This document shows, piece after piece, positions 15,587 to 23,412 of a stretch of 25,468 bases of DNA. Origin of the DNA: CAXRDE01 sp964229355 (GTDB lineage: Bacteria; Cyanobacteriota; Sericytochromatia; UBA7694); the NCBI GenBank assembly GCA_964229355.1, contig CAXRDE010000017.1, positions 1-25,468 on the forward strand, given 5' to 3'. A program made the translations under genes and the position numbers. Position 1 is the stretch's first letter. Each line of letters starts with the position of its first letter. The notes under the pieces were generated by a model. The model did no database searches, was not told where the DNA came from, and was given only the letters and a program-made list of their open reading frames with translations.

Positions 15587-16360
15587 ATGTGTACCCTTAA
15601 GCCCCGTTTTCAAGTGCCACTGGGCATCAATACCCTCTCCCCTGAGATCCAACAGGCTCAACTGGCCTGTCTACAAAAACTCAGCGCACCCGACGTGCGC
15701 GAGGGTTTAAGTTGCCAGTTGAAGATCACGCGTAAAATTTTAGCACTTCTAGAAGCCCGCTTACACGAAACACCTTTTGATAACCATCAGCTTTTTTTGC
15801 AAGCCCACCATCGCGCCCGTGAAAAGCAATTGCTCGAAGCCCTGCGCTTACACAATACCGACCGCCGTTATCTCGCCCTGGAAAAGTGGGTAGATGCCAA
15901 AATACAAGCTTTAGATCCCGAGCATGACGAAGAAACACGCGCTCCGCTTTCTGCCGAGGAAGAAGCGCGACAAAGTCGCCTGATGCAAGAGCAGAGAACC
16001 TGGCAAGACCTGATCCAAAAAGTGCGGCAACGGCTGCAAAAAAAGCCAGGAGATCCTCAGCTTATGCAGCTTTTGGCTGAACACCAGAGCCGCTTATTGG
16101 GACTGCAAGAACAATTGCGTCAGCAGCAGACAGGTGTTCAGGAAGAGCCCCTGGTCCTCAGCCAGTTTGAAAGTCCCCCACCAGAGACAAGCCCTGGCGA
16201 ACGTCTGCAGCTCCAGCGCGAAATTGAAGTGCTCAATGCCCTCTGTGAAAAAACGCGACAGCGTCTACAAGATAAACCCGAGCTGCTTCATCTGAAGGCG
16301 CTCATTGCCCAACATGAAGAACGCTTGCGCACCCTGCGCGAAACATTGGCCAGCCTTTAA
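15587..16360 (+). CDS. Charged helical-repeat / coiled-coil protein, unknown function
   Basis: 257 residues from ATG 15587; an ATG at 15581 is in frame but abuts the putative -10. It is almost entirely alpha-helical and charged, with no signal peptide or membrane helix. Three copies of a helical hairpin of about 31-38 residues are visible at roughly 56-86, 140-177 and 217-254. They share the pattern RQRLQxKP...L..L.A.H..RL..L.E.L. By hand, copies two and three match at 18 of 38 positions without gaps. It could be a TPR-like or coiled-coil adaptor. I recognise no family. Its stop shares TTAA with the stop of the convergent methyltransferase gene. Confidence 0.75.
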   Translation: MCTLKPRFQVPLGINTLSPEIQQAQLACLQKLSAPDVREGLSCQLKITRKILALLEARLHETPFDNHQLFLQAHHRAREKQLLEALRLHNTDRRYLALEKWVDAKIQALDPEHDEETRAPLSAEEEARQSRLMQEQRTWQDLIQKVRQRLQKKPGDPQLMQLLAEHQSRLLGLQEQLRQQQTGVQEEPLVLSQFESPPPETSPGERLQLQREIEVLNALCEKTRQRLQDKPELLHLKALIAQHEERLRTLRETLASL

Positions 16361-16953
16361 AGGCGGGTGTGTACAAAGACTGTGCCCTTGCCCCACGAAA
16401 AAGCAGCTTCAAAAGAAGAAGTCAACAAAAAGTGCCGGGCAGATAAAGCATAAGACACGGTAATGATACGTGTACCCACAGGCAATTGTTGCAAACAGGT
16501 ATTGGCCTGGGCGCGGTGTGCATCATCGTAACAGGTGCCCACCAACAAAAACACATCGCCTTGCAGGGCCTTCAGATCCACATCAAACCAATTGTGTGGG
16601 TGCATCACCACAGATGTCTCTCCCGCAATCACCTCGCGAAAGCGCTCCACAAAGGCTGGTATTAACTCGAAGCCTGTGGCCTTTACGCGCTTATAATGCC
16701 ACATCCAGAGTAAGTTACGTCCTGTGCCAGCGCCCAACTCCACAAAATGCTCCCCTGACCGAAGCTGCACTGCAGTCGCCATACGCGCTAAAGTGATCCA
16801 GGGCGTTTCGCCGTACACCGTTAGATCGCTGTGTTCAGGCCCCAATTGGCGGGTGGCCTGCGCACTTAAGCGAAAAGGATTTTGTAAGCCATAGGCCCGC
16901 ATAAGAGATAAGTCTGCGCGCCGCAAGGGTGCGCAAACATAAAAGCGGCGCAC
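16357..16953 (-). CDS. Class I SAM-dependent methyltransferase
   Basis: 198 residues if started at the GTG at 16953. SAM-binding motif I is FVELGAGTGRN (about 92-102), followed by an acidic residue at the end of strand 2 (GFELIP, about 114-119). Upstream, YGETPWITLARM (about 47-58) precedes the fold, as in a family of uncharacterised bacterial methyltransferases distantly like DOT1. The substrate is unknown. The frame stays open upstream of the GTG for about 28 codons (ending WNFWLYGQE), is rich in Trp/Leu and has no ATG/GTG/TTG, so the true start may be a CTG or hidden by a frameshift near the pyruvate kinase stop. It follows pyk closely and is probably its operon mate. Confidence 0.75.
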   Translation of the reverse strand: MRRFYVCAPLRRADLSLMRAYGLQNPFRLSAQATRQLGPEHSDLTVYGETPWITLARMATAVQLRSGEHFVELGAGTGRNLLWMWHYKRVKATGFELIPAFVERFREVIAGETSVVMHPHNWFDVDLKALQGDVFLLVGTCYDDAHRAQANTCLQQLPVGTRIITVSYALSARHFLLTSSFEAAFSWGKGTVFVHTRL

Positions 16954-17020
16954 CTCTTGCCCATAGAGCCAGAAGTTCCACAGGGTATTGCTTAGCTGAA
17001 GCCAGCCAAGCCACAGGGCA

Positions 17021-18805
17021 TCATGTAATATTGGGCACCCCTGTAAAGATCAAGCCCTGATTGGGATCCACCGTGATCTGACCATTTTCGCGAATAATGT
17101 CTAAAGCGTCTTCGACACCCAGTAATACCGGAATTTCAAGGGAAAGCCCCACAATGGCCGCATGAGAGGTGAGCCCCCCCTCGGTGGTCACGATGGCCCT
17201 TACACGGCTCATGATGGGCATACAATCTTTTGATGTCATGGTGGTGATCAGAATATCTCCGTCTTTAACCTTGGCCAGCGCCTCTTCAGCGGTATGGCAA
17301 ACCACCGCACGGCCACTCACAATCGCATGTCCAATGCCCATGCCCCGTGCCAATACCTTGGTGACAGTCTCCACTTTAATCATGTTGGTACTGCCGGGTT
17401 GTCCCGCCGGAATCCCCGCGGTCATAACGACGGTGTCGCCCTTGGACACAAATTTATTTTCTAAGGCCTGCTCTAAAACCGTGCGCATGAGGGCATCGGT
17501 GTCTTTGGCGGCATAAATTTTAACGGGATACACGCCCCACACCAAACTCAGACGTTTTAAGGTGGTTTCATTGGGTGTGGCAGCCACCACAGGCATGGGT
17601 GGCCGATGTTTGGCCACGTGGCGTACAATCGAGCCGCCCATGGTGGCACAAATAATAGCACTGGCGTTTAATTGGGCCGCCATTTGACAGGCCGCAGCCC
17701 CCACAGAGGCTGAGATATTGCGGGCGTTGTAAGAGAGAATGGGCTGGGCTTCAAAACTCTTTTGCATCTCTGCTTCAATGGCCAGGGCGATATTGTTCAT
17801 GGTGCGCACGGCCTGTAAGGGAAAATCCCCTGCCGCGGTTTCGTTGGACAACATCACCGCATCGGTGCCATCTAAAATCGCATTGGCCACATCAGAAGCT
17901 TCCGCACGGGTGGGACGGGGCTTACTCACCATGGAGTCCAACATTTGGGTGGCTGTAATGACACTCTTGCCCACGCTATTACAACGGCGAATAATTTCTT
18001 TTTGCGCCAGCGGCACGGCTTCCGCAGGAATTTCCACGCCTAAATCGCCGCGCGCCACCATGACCCCATCGGCCACATCAATAATCGCTTCAATATTATT
18101 GATGGCTTCTTGCCGTTCAATTTTGGCAATAATCGGGATATACATGCCATGGGCGCTTAAAAACTCTTTGGCCTCTAAGACGTCTGAGGGGCGTTGCACA
18201 AAAGATACCGCCACAAAGTCAAGACTGTGTTCTACCGCAAAAGCCAGATCAGCGCGATCTTTATCGCTTAGCGCGGCAATTTGCAGTGAGGCATCAGGAA
18301 AATTCACGCCCTTACGGGGCTTTAACACGCCACCGTGAACCACTTCACACACCAGCGACTGCTCCGTGGTGTCCACAACTTTGAGCTCCATATTGCCATC
18401 GTCAATGAGCACACGGGAGCCCACCTGAATATCGTCGAGCAGGTAAGGGTAAGACACAGAAGCCTGGTGGGCATTGGCCACACAGGTTGAAGTCATGATT
18501 TCAAAACGCGAGCCATTTTCCAGAAGAACACTTCCGTTTTCTACATCGCCAATACGAATTTTAGGCCCCTGTAAATCCTGAAGCACGCCCACATTCAGCC
18601 CCAGACGTGCACTGGCTTCTCTGACGTAGTTCAAGCGCTTCAGATGATCTTCATGGGTGCCATGAGAAAAGTTCATGCGAAACACATTCACACCTTCTAA
18701 AATCAGGCGCTCGATCATTTCAGGGGTATCGGTACTGGGACCGAGGGTGGCTACAATTTTGGTTTTGCGAAAGGTAGGATTACCTGGGATATTTGTTGAT
18801 GTCAT
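17021..18805 (-). CDS. pyk: Pyruvate kinase with C-terminal PEP-utiliser domain
   Basis: 594 residues, ATG at 18805 after AAGGTG. Catalyses phosphoenolpyruvate + ADP to pyruvate + ATP. Core motifs: TKIVATLGPST (15-25), VFRMNFSHG with the K+/nucleotide-binding residues (41-49), IAKIERQEAINN with the catalytic lysine, VMVARGDLGVEIP for Mg and PEP, and ITATQMLDSM. After the normal core (about 475 residues) comes the extra domain GRAVVC...GGLTSHAAIVGLSLEIPVLLG, a PEP-utiliser mobile domain with the TSHAA His motif. This form is known from Bacillus-type and many cyanobacterial pyruvate kinases. It begins 12 bases after the glucokinase stop, giving a glycolytic operon. Confidence 0.97.
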   Translation of the reverse strand: MTSTNIPGNPTFRKTKIVATLGPSTDTPEMIERLILEGVNVFRMNFSHGTHEDHLKRLNYVREASARLGLNVGVLQDLQGPKIRIGDVENGSVLLENGSRFEIMTSTCVANAHQASVSYPYLLDDIQVGSRVLIDDGNMELKVVDTTEQSLVCEVVHGGVLKPRKGVNFPDASLQIAALSDKDRADLAFAVEHSLDFVAVSFVQRPSDVLEAKEFLSAHGMYIPIIAKIERQEAINNIEAIIDVADGVMVARGDLGVEIPAEAVPLAQKEIIRRCNSVGKSVITATQMLDSMVSKPRPTRAEASDVANAILDGTDAVMLSNETAAGDFPLQAVRTMNNIALAIEAEMQKSFEAQPILSYNARNISASVGAAACQMAAQLNASAIICATMGGSIVRHVAKHRPPMPVVAATPNETTLKRLSLVWGVYPVKIYAAKDTDALMRTVLEQALENKFVSKGDTVVMTAGIPAGQPGSTNMIKVETVTKVLARGMGIGHAIVSGRAVVCHTAEEALAKVKDGDILITTMTSKDCMPIMSRVRAIVTTEGGLTSHAAIVGLSLEIPVLLGVEDALDIIRENGQITVDPNQGLIFTGVPNIT

Positions 18806-18817
18806 GGGTTCACCTTT

Positions 18818-19786
18818 TTAATTTCTTTGACTTGTTTCTGCCAGGACAGCGGCGCCGATCATACCGGCTTCTGCACCCAGCAACGCAGGCAACACCTCAA
18901 CCCCCAGCGCAGGGCGCTCAAAAGCGTGTAAATAAATGGCCGTGCGGAGGGGCGCTAAGATAAAGTCACCAGCCTGGGCAATACCGCCACCAATGACAAT
19001 GCGTTCAGGATTCAAGAGATTGACTACCCCCGCAAGGGTTTGCCCTAACCACTGACCCACTTCTGTAAACACGGCAATGGCACCGGCGTCATTTTGGATT
19101 GCTGCTTCATAAATGAGTTGAGGGGTTAAGGGCTGCCCCTGAGCCAGTAAACGTTGGAGCACGGGGGCCAGTCCCCGTTTAAGATATTGTTGAGCCAGGG
19201 TCAAAATTCCCTCGGTACCCGCTACGGTTTCAAGGCAGCCGCGATTGCCACAACCACAGGTACGCCCTCCCTGATGCACCACCATCATATGGCCCAACTC
19301 TCCGGCGGTCAGAGTGCTCCCACGATAAATGTCGCCCTGAATAATAATGGCTGAACCTACACCGGTTCCCACGGTGAGACACAGCATATTTTGGGCTCCC
19401 TGGCCCGCACCATAGGCCAGCTCCCCCAACGCCATGGCCCGTACATCGTTATCGATAAAGACGGGAATTTGGGTTTGTGCGTGTACCTGGCTGGCCAAAT
19501 CCACCGCTTGCCAGCGGGGAAGGTTGGGCGAGGTAATCACCACACCTCGGGGGCTGTCGATTAAACCGGCGACCCCCATGCCAACACCCACAATGGGTTT
19601 TCCTGCAGCCTCGGCCCTGAGCTCTTCAATCAATTGCACCATGCTTTGAATACCCACTTCAGGCTCAGCATCAGCAGGGGTGGGCGCATTGACCCGATGC
19701 AGAATTTTCCCATCCTGCACCAAAGCGGCTTTGAGTGAGGTTCCCCCCACATCAAAGCCAATGGTATAAGCCTGTTTTACGGTCAT
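18818..19786 (-). CDS. glk: ROK-family glucokinase
   Basis: 322 residues from the ATG at 19786, seven bases after AAGGAG. The frame is open further upstream (to 19951), but that part overlaps the amylase gene's 3' end and does not look like the family. Phosphate-binding GFDVGGTSLKA (10-20), catalytic Asp114 in FIDNDVRA, ExGH at 163-166 and the ROK zinc site CGCGNRGCLE (Cys177, Cys179, Cys184 with His166) are all present. There is no N-terminal helix-turn-helix, so it is a kinase and not a ROK repressor. ATP-dependent phosphorylation of glucose is most likely; other hexoses are possible. It sits between a secreted amylase and pyruvate kinase, consistent with use of glucan-derived glucose. Confidence 0.92.
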   Translation of the reverse strand: MTVKQAYTIGFDVGGTSLKAALVQDGKILHRVNAPTPADAEPEVGIQSMVQLIEELRAEAAGKPIVGVGMGVAGLIDSPRGVVITSPNLPRWQAVDLASQVHAQTQIPVFIDNDVRAMALGELAYGAGQGAQNMLCLTVGTGVGSAIIIQGDIYRGSTLTAGELGHMMVVHQGGRTCGCGNRGCLETVAGTEGILTLAQQYLKRGLAPVLQRLLAQGQPLTPQLIYEAAIQNDAGAIAVFTEVGQWLGQTLAGVVNLLNPERIVIGGGIAQAGDFILAPLRTAIYLHAFERPALGVEVLPALLGAEAGMIGAAVLAETSQRN

Positions 19787-19811
19787 GGTGCTCTCCTTTG
19801 GGCGCGTATTT

Positions 19812-19827
19812 TTATGCCAAAGCATAA
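19812..19827. promoter_or_regulatory. Small palindrome in the glucokinase promoter region
   Basis: TTATGC-CAAA-GCATAA is a perfect 6-bp inverted repeat between the amylase stop and the glucokinase start. On the minus strand it lies between a TTGGGT and an A-rich TAAAAA that could serve as -35 and -10. An operator for a sugar-responsive repressor is possible. The evidence is the symmetry alone. Confidence 0.3.
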
Positions 19828-19859
19828 CATACCCAACGCCCTCTGGATTCCTTTTTGCG

Positions 19860-21512
19860 TTAGCGCGCTGACCAGCGCAGTAAGCGACCTGTTTTGGGCG
19901 CCATGCCAGGGAAGACCACTTGTCCCCCTTGAATGGCAAAGGTTGAGCCATCCAGCAGATCCGTCAATACACCATCGGGTACATTGACCCGTGCAGTATC
20001 AATACTGACATCCTGCGCCCGTGTATTGTTGTTCATGACTACGACAAATTTATCGCGGCTGTCTTCACGCAGATAAGCAAAAGAACGGTTGTCATTGTGG
20101 CGCATTAAACTGCGGAAACCACCCCGACGCAGGGCGGGGTACTGCTTACGCAGCGCAATTAAGCGCTGGTAATAGGTGCGCAGGTTTTGATCCCACTGGG
20201 AAGGATTCCAGGGGAAAGCGCCACGGCAATCGGGATCCATTTCGCCGCGCATGCCGATCTCGTCGCCGTAGTAAATCACGGGGGTGCCCACGTAGGTCAT
20301 TTGGAACAGGGCCGACATTTTCACCTTGTTCACATCGTTTTTCGCCATGGTCATGACCCGGGGCGTGTCGTGACTGCCAAGGACGTTAAACATGGTGTAG
20401 GTGACCGAATCAGGGTGCTGGTTACGCAAACCTTCAAGGCCCCAGTCAAACTGGTCTACGTTGCCTTTTTCTTCCACCAGAAAGTTAAAGACCTGTTCAC
20501 GGAAAGGATAGTTCATGACCGCGTCAAACTGATCCCCTTGTAACCAGGGGCTGCCGTCACCCCAGATTTCGCCCACGATATAGAGGTCTGGATTAATACG
20601 CTTTACGCGCTGACGAAATTCACGCCAGAAGTTCATGTCCCGCACTTCGTTGGGCACATCTAAACGCCAGCCATCAATGCCTTCTTTGGCCCAGAACTCG
20701 GCCACTTTGAACAAATGCTCACGCACTTCAGGGTTGTACTCGTTAAATTTGGGCAACGAGGCAAATCCCCACCAGGATTCATAATTGGGCTTGGGCTCTT
20801 GAACCACCGGAAAACCGTGGAAGAGATACCAGTTCCAGTACTTTGAGTTGGGGCCGTTTTTCACCGCGTCCTGAAACGCCCAGTGGGTGTCTCCTGAGTG
20901 GTTAAACACCGCGTCTAACACGACTTTAATACCCATGCTGTGGGCTTTTTTAATCATGCGACGGAAAGTATCCATATCGCCAAAGGCGGGATCAATCTCC
21001 ATGTAGTTGGCGGTGTTGTATTTGTGGTTAGAGGTAGGAGCGGTGAAAATGGGGTTAAAATAAATGGCGTTGACCCCTAAATCCTTGAGGTAATCCATTT
21101 TTTGAATGACCCCCTCTAAATCACCCCCCATGTAGTTAAACAACTTCGGTTTACTGCCCCAGGGCTCAGAGCCCTCGGGATCGTTGGCAGGGTTACCGTT
21201 ATGAAAGCGTTCAGGAAAAATTTGATAAAAAACCGCGTCTCTGACCCAGTCAGGCGTCTTAAAGTCAGGTGCCTTACGGGCATTAACGGAAACATTCGCG
21301 GGATCCTGGGCGGCAATGATATTTTTTGCGGCACCCATCGAGTAATTGGAAAGATCCTGAGGAGCTGCCGCATTTTGAGCCCGCAAACGCGTCGCGGGAT
21401 TTACCGCGGGGTTAAAACGTGAGGGAACCGTAGGGGAACAGGCCGATAAGGACGATAAAAGGGTGCTTGCCAGCAAAAGTGCTGATACAGCCGTGAGTCT
21501 GTTTTTTTTCAT
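19860..21512 (-). CDS. Alpha-amylase family (GH13) lipoprotein
   Basis: 550 residues. The N-terminus is a lipoprotein signal: KKNR, a hydrophobic core, then lipobox LSAC with Cys25, followed by a low-complexity linker to about 80. The GH13 catalytic domain shows VFYQIFPERFHNG (94-106), VVLDAVFNHSG (197-207; region I), GWRLDVPNE (281-289; nucleophile Asp285), IVGEIWG (312-318; acid/base Glu315) and LGSHDTPR (378-385; Asp382). All three catalytic residues are present. YQIFPERF and the GGDLEGVIQKMDYL segment point to the neopullulanase/cyclomaltodextrinase-like subgroup. It would act on maltodextrins or pullulan-like glucans in the periplasm or at the outer surface. A short C-terminal beta domain ends TGRLLRWSAR. 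The kinase gene follows 73 bases later on the same strand. Confidence 0.94.
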   Translation of the reverse strand: MKKNRLTAVSALLLASTLLSSLSACSPTVPSRFNPAVNPATRLRAQNAAAPQDLSNYSMGAAKNIIAAQDPANVSVNARKAPDFKTPDWVRDAVFYQIFPERFHNGNPANDPEGSEPWGSKPKLFNYMGGDLEGVIQKMDYLKDLGVNAIYFNPIFTAPTSNHKYNTANYMEIDPAFGDMDTFRRMIKKAHSMGIKVVLDAVFNHSGDTHWAFQDAVKNGPNSKYWNWYLFHGFPVVQEPKPNYESWWGFASLPKFNEYNPEVREHLFKVAEFWAKEGIDGWRLDVPNEVRDMNFWREFRQRVKRINPDLYIVGEIWGDGSPWLQGDQFDAVMNYPFREQVFNFLVEEKGNVDQFDWGLEGLRNQHPDSVTYTMFNVLGSHDTPRVMTMAKNDVNKVKMSALFQMTYVGTPVIYYGDEIGMRGEMDPDCRGAFPWNPSQWDQNLRTYYQRLIALRKQYPALRRGGFRSLMRHNDNRSFAYLREDSRDKFVVVMNNNTRAQDVSIDTARVNVPDGVLTDLLDGSTFAIQGGQVVFPGMAPKTGRLLRWSAR

Positions 21513-21594
21513 GATAAATAACCAAAACCTTTAATAACTTCTCTTAATTTACCACAGAAACGCACAAATCCATAGTTCTGACATTAATTTTTTC

Positions 21595-22440
21595 TTAATC
21601 GTTGCTTAGTGGTTTCTTACACTCGGTAATGCGTGAAAAATAGAAGCGTCGATGGGCCTGGCGCAAGTGACAGAAAGCATCTACATAGGTATAGAGACCA
21701 TGTCCCCCCAAAAACAAAGGGGTGATCTCACGCTGCTGCTGTTTTTTACGGCTGTTGGTATAAACAATTGAAACTTTTTGCTGTTGGTTTAACGCCTCTT
21801 GCAATAGACGCCACAATTCAGACTGCTCGGTTTCTACCTGGGGACTTAAACGCGTGCGCGGAAAACGCGCATAAAATTCAGCAAGGCTTAAGTCCTGCAC
21901 ACCGGCCTGTCGTACACACGCTTTAAATAAAGCCTGACAGGCGATAGCATCTGGCAAAGCCCGGTGGGCATCACCTTCCATGGTAAGTTTCAAATGGCTC
22001 ATTAAACGCCCCAGAGCAAAAGAAGGAGCTTCAGGAAAACAGGCTTTGGCCAGCGGAAAGGTATCAATGACAAAAAAGGGCGGTAACTCGGTTCCCAAAC
22101 GGGCCGCTTCGGCCTTTAAAAAAGAGAGATCAAAAGCCGCGTGATGGGCTACCAGCACGGTGTTTTCTGCCAACGTTAAAAACCCTTCATACGCCACCTC
22201 AAAATCCGGGGCGGTGTCCACCGCTTGCTGAGAAATATGATGTACCTGAATGACTTCCGGGGACATAACCACATGAGGGTTAACGATCTGAGTATACCGC
22301 TGCTCTATAAAGTCGACTTGCTCAGAAAAACGAGAGGCACCGATCTCAACAATCCTATCCTGGGCCACATTCAAACCCGTGGTTTCAAGGTCAAAGGCCA
22401 AAAACGCCAGGTCTTGCAGAGAAACCGTTAAAATGCTCAC
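21595..22440 (-). CDS. DEDDh 3'-5' exonuclease (DnaQ-like) fused to a WYL-like domain
   Basis: 281 residues from a GTG at 22440 that overlaps the regulator's stop (GTGA). The exonuclease domain (about 10-180) has every DEDDh residue: Asp17 and Glu19 in FDLETTG, Asp104 in HHAAFDLSFLK, His159 and Asp164 in HRALPDA. It closely resembles DNA polymerase III epsilon and related exonucleases. After a linker, residues about 218-275 look like a WYL domain: VSIVYTNSRKKQQQREITP, then LYTYVDAFCHLRQAHRRF and FSRI, matching the I-x-Y...R-x-I-x-P...YLxAYCxxRxxxRxFRxxRI pattern. WYL domains bind nucleic acid or nucleotides and regulate many DNA-repair and phage-defence genes. Exonuclease assignment is strong; the WYL call is by pattern. 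Confidence 0.87.
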   Translation of the reverse strand: MSILTVSLQDLAFLAFDLETTGLNVAQDRIVEIGASRFSEQVDFIEQRYTQIVNPHVVMSPEVIQVHHISQQAVDTAPDFEVAYEGFLTLAENTVLVAHHAAFDLSFLKAEAARLGTELPPFFVIDTFPLAKACFPEAPSFALGRLMSHLKLTMEGDAHRALPDAIACQALFKACVRQAGVQDLSLAEFYARFPRTRLSPQVETEQSELWRLLQEALNQQQKVSIVYTNSRKKQQQREITPLFLGGHGLYTYVDAFCHLRQAHRRFYFSRITECKKPLSND

Positions 22441-23234
22441 ACCTTCACCAATTGCTGAGGTTGCCCTTTCAATTTCTTTACGCGCAGTTGATAGCCCAGA
22501 CCATGGACAGTAATTAGCTGCACCTCTCCTTGATCGGTGTCGGTGGCCTGCAGGACCTGACTGAGTTTTTTGCGTAAACGCATCACAAAGTTGTCAATGG
22601 TACGCGGGCTCGATGGTGGCTTCGCACGCCAAACCTTCTGTACCAGTATACTTCGTGCGAGGGTTTCATTAGGGTGCACACAAAACAGCTCCAACAATTT
22701 AAACTCTGTTTTCGATAAATCCATTAACACCCCCTTAAACGAAGCCTGCCATTTATCGGGGTTCATAATCAGGCCAATGGCATCTAGCTCGCAGGACGTG
22801 CGCTCCATCTGATAATAGTCATAGAGCTCATGAAAACGGGTTAAGGCCCTGCGCACCCGGGCGCTCAGTTCATCGGGGTCTACTGGCTGCACAAGACAAT
22901 CGTCGGCACCACTGTCTAAAAGAGCAATACGCTGGGCAAGGTTACTGTCCTGAGCTAGTACCAGAATAGGCACCCAGGGGTATAGCCGCCGAAAATCGCG
23001 GCAGAAGGTTACCGGGTCTTCTTGCTCCATGGCAGAGGACAAGAGCAAGAGGTCGGGTACTTTGGCCTTTAAATATTGGTAGGCCTCACGAGGATCAGCG
23101 CAATAGTGAGCCACAGCACGCAGGCGGCTTAAAATTTGCCTGATCATGTGGACGCTCTCAGACAGGTGTTCAACCACAAGAATTTTAGGCTTTGTTTTTA
23201 AAGTAGATGGACTACAGTGTGGGTCATCGGTCAT
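22437..23234 (-). CDS. OmpR/PhoB-type regulator with a pseudo-receiver domain
   Basis: 265 residues. Residues 16-130 have the receiver fold, but the key positions are changed. The acidic pair is Glu22-His23, the phosphoacceptor position in PDLLLLSSAM is Ser66 in place of Asp, and the conserved Lys of the KPF motif is Gln116 (CLVQPVDPDEL). Phosphorylation by a kinase is therefore unlikely. Residues about 165-255 form an intact winged helix: LSKTEFKLLELF, then RTIDNFVMRLRKKL and ITVHGLGYQL. It should bind DNA. No kinase gene is adjacent; the downstream partner, overlapping by four bases, is the exonuclease-WYL gene. AAGGAA lies about 12 bases before the ATG, a little far for a ribosome site. 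Promoter sequences must lie within 23235-23412. Confidence 0.88.
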   Translation of the reverse strand: MTDDPHCSPSTLKTKPKILVVEHLSESVHMIRQILSRLRAVAHYCADPREAYQYLKAKVPDLLLLSSAMEQEDPVTFCRDFRRLYPWVPILVLAQDSNLAQRIALLDSGADDCLVQPVDPDELSARVRRALTRFHELYDYYQMERTSCELDAIGLIMNPDKWQASFKGVLMDLSKTEFKLLELFCVHPNETLARSILVQKVWRAKPPSSPRTIDNFVMRLRKKLSQVLQATDTDQGEVQLITVHGLGYQLRVKKLKGQPQQLVKV

Positions 23235-23338
23235 GATAGATATCGTTTCCTTCGCTCTCTAGTATGAAAGCACACTTAAGCGCACGACAAGGCGCTTTTC
23301 TGTAAAAAAGATGTAAAAATTCCTTACCCACTTCAAAT

Positions 23339-23379
23339 TTGGTTTTTTTCATAAATCGGGGTAAAATGGGCTTTACCCC
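23339..23379 (+). promoter_or_regulatory. Putative promoter with palindrome over the -10, upstream of the coiled-coil gene
   Basis: TTGGTT (23339-23344) and TAAAAT (23362-23367) are 17 bases apart. GGGGTAAA (23358-23365) and TTTACCCC (23372-23379) form a perfect 8-bp inverted repeat with a 6-base spacer, covering the -10 and the expected start point. That placement is typical of a repressor operator, though no repressor is identified. Confidence 0.42.
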
Positions 23380-23412
23380 TTTGATTAGAAGCGCTTACAG
23401 GAACAATGGACT

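Noticed and set aside
17739..18338. 199-codon open frame on the plus strand
   Set aside because: It is antisense to the pyruvate kinase core and is a shadow of that coding sequence.
19787..19951. N-terminal extension of the glucokinase frame
   Set aside because: It overlaps the amylase 3' end, does not resemble ROK proteins and bypasses a well-placed AAGGAG-ATG at 19786.
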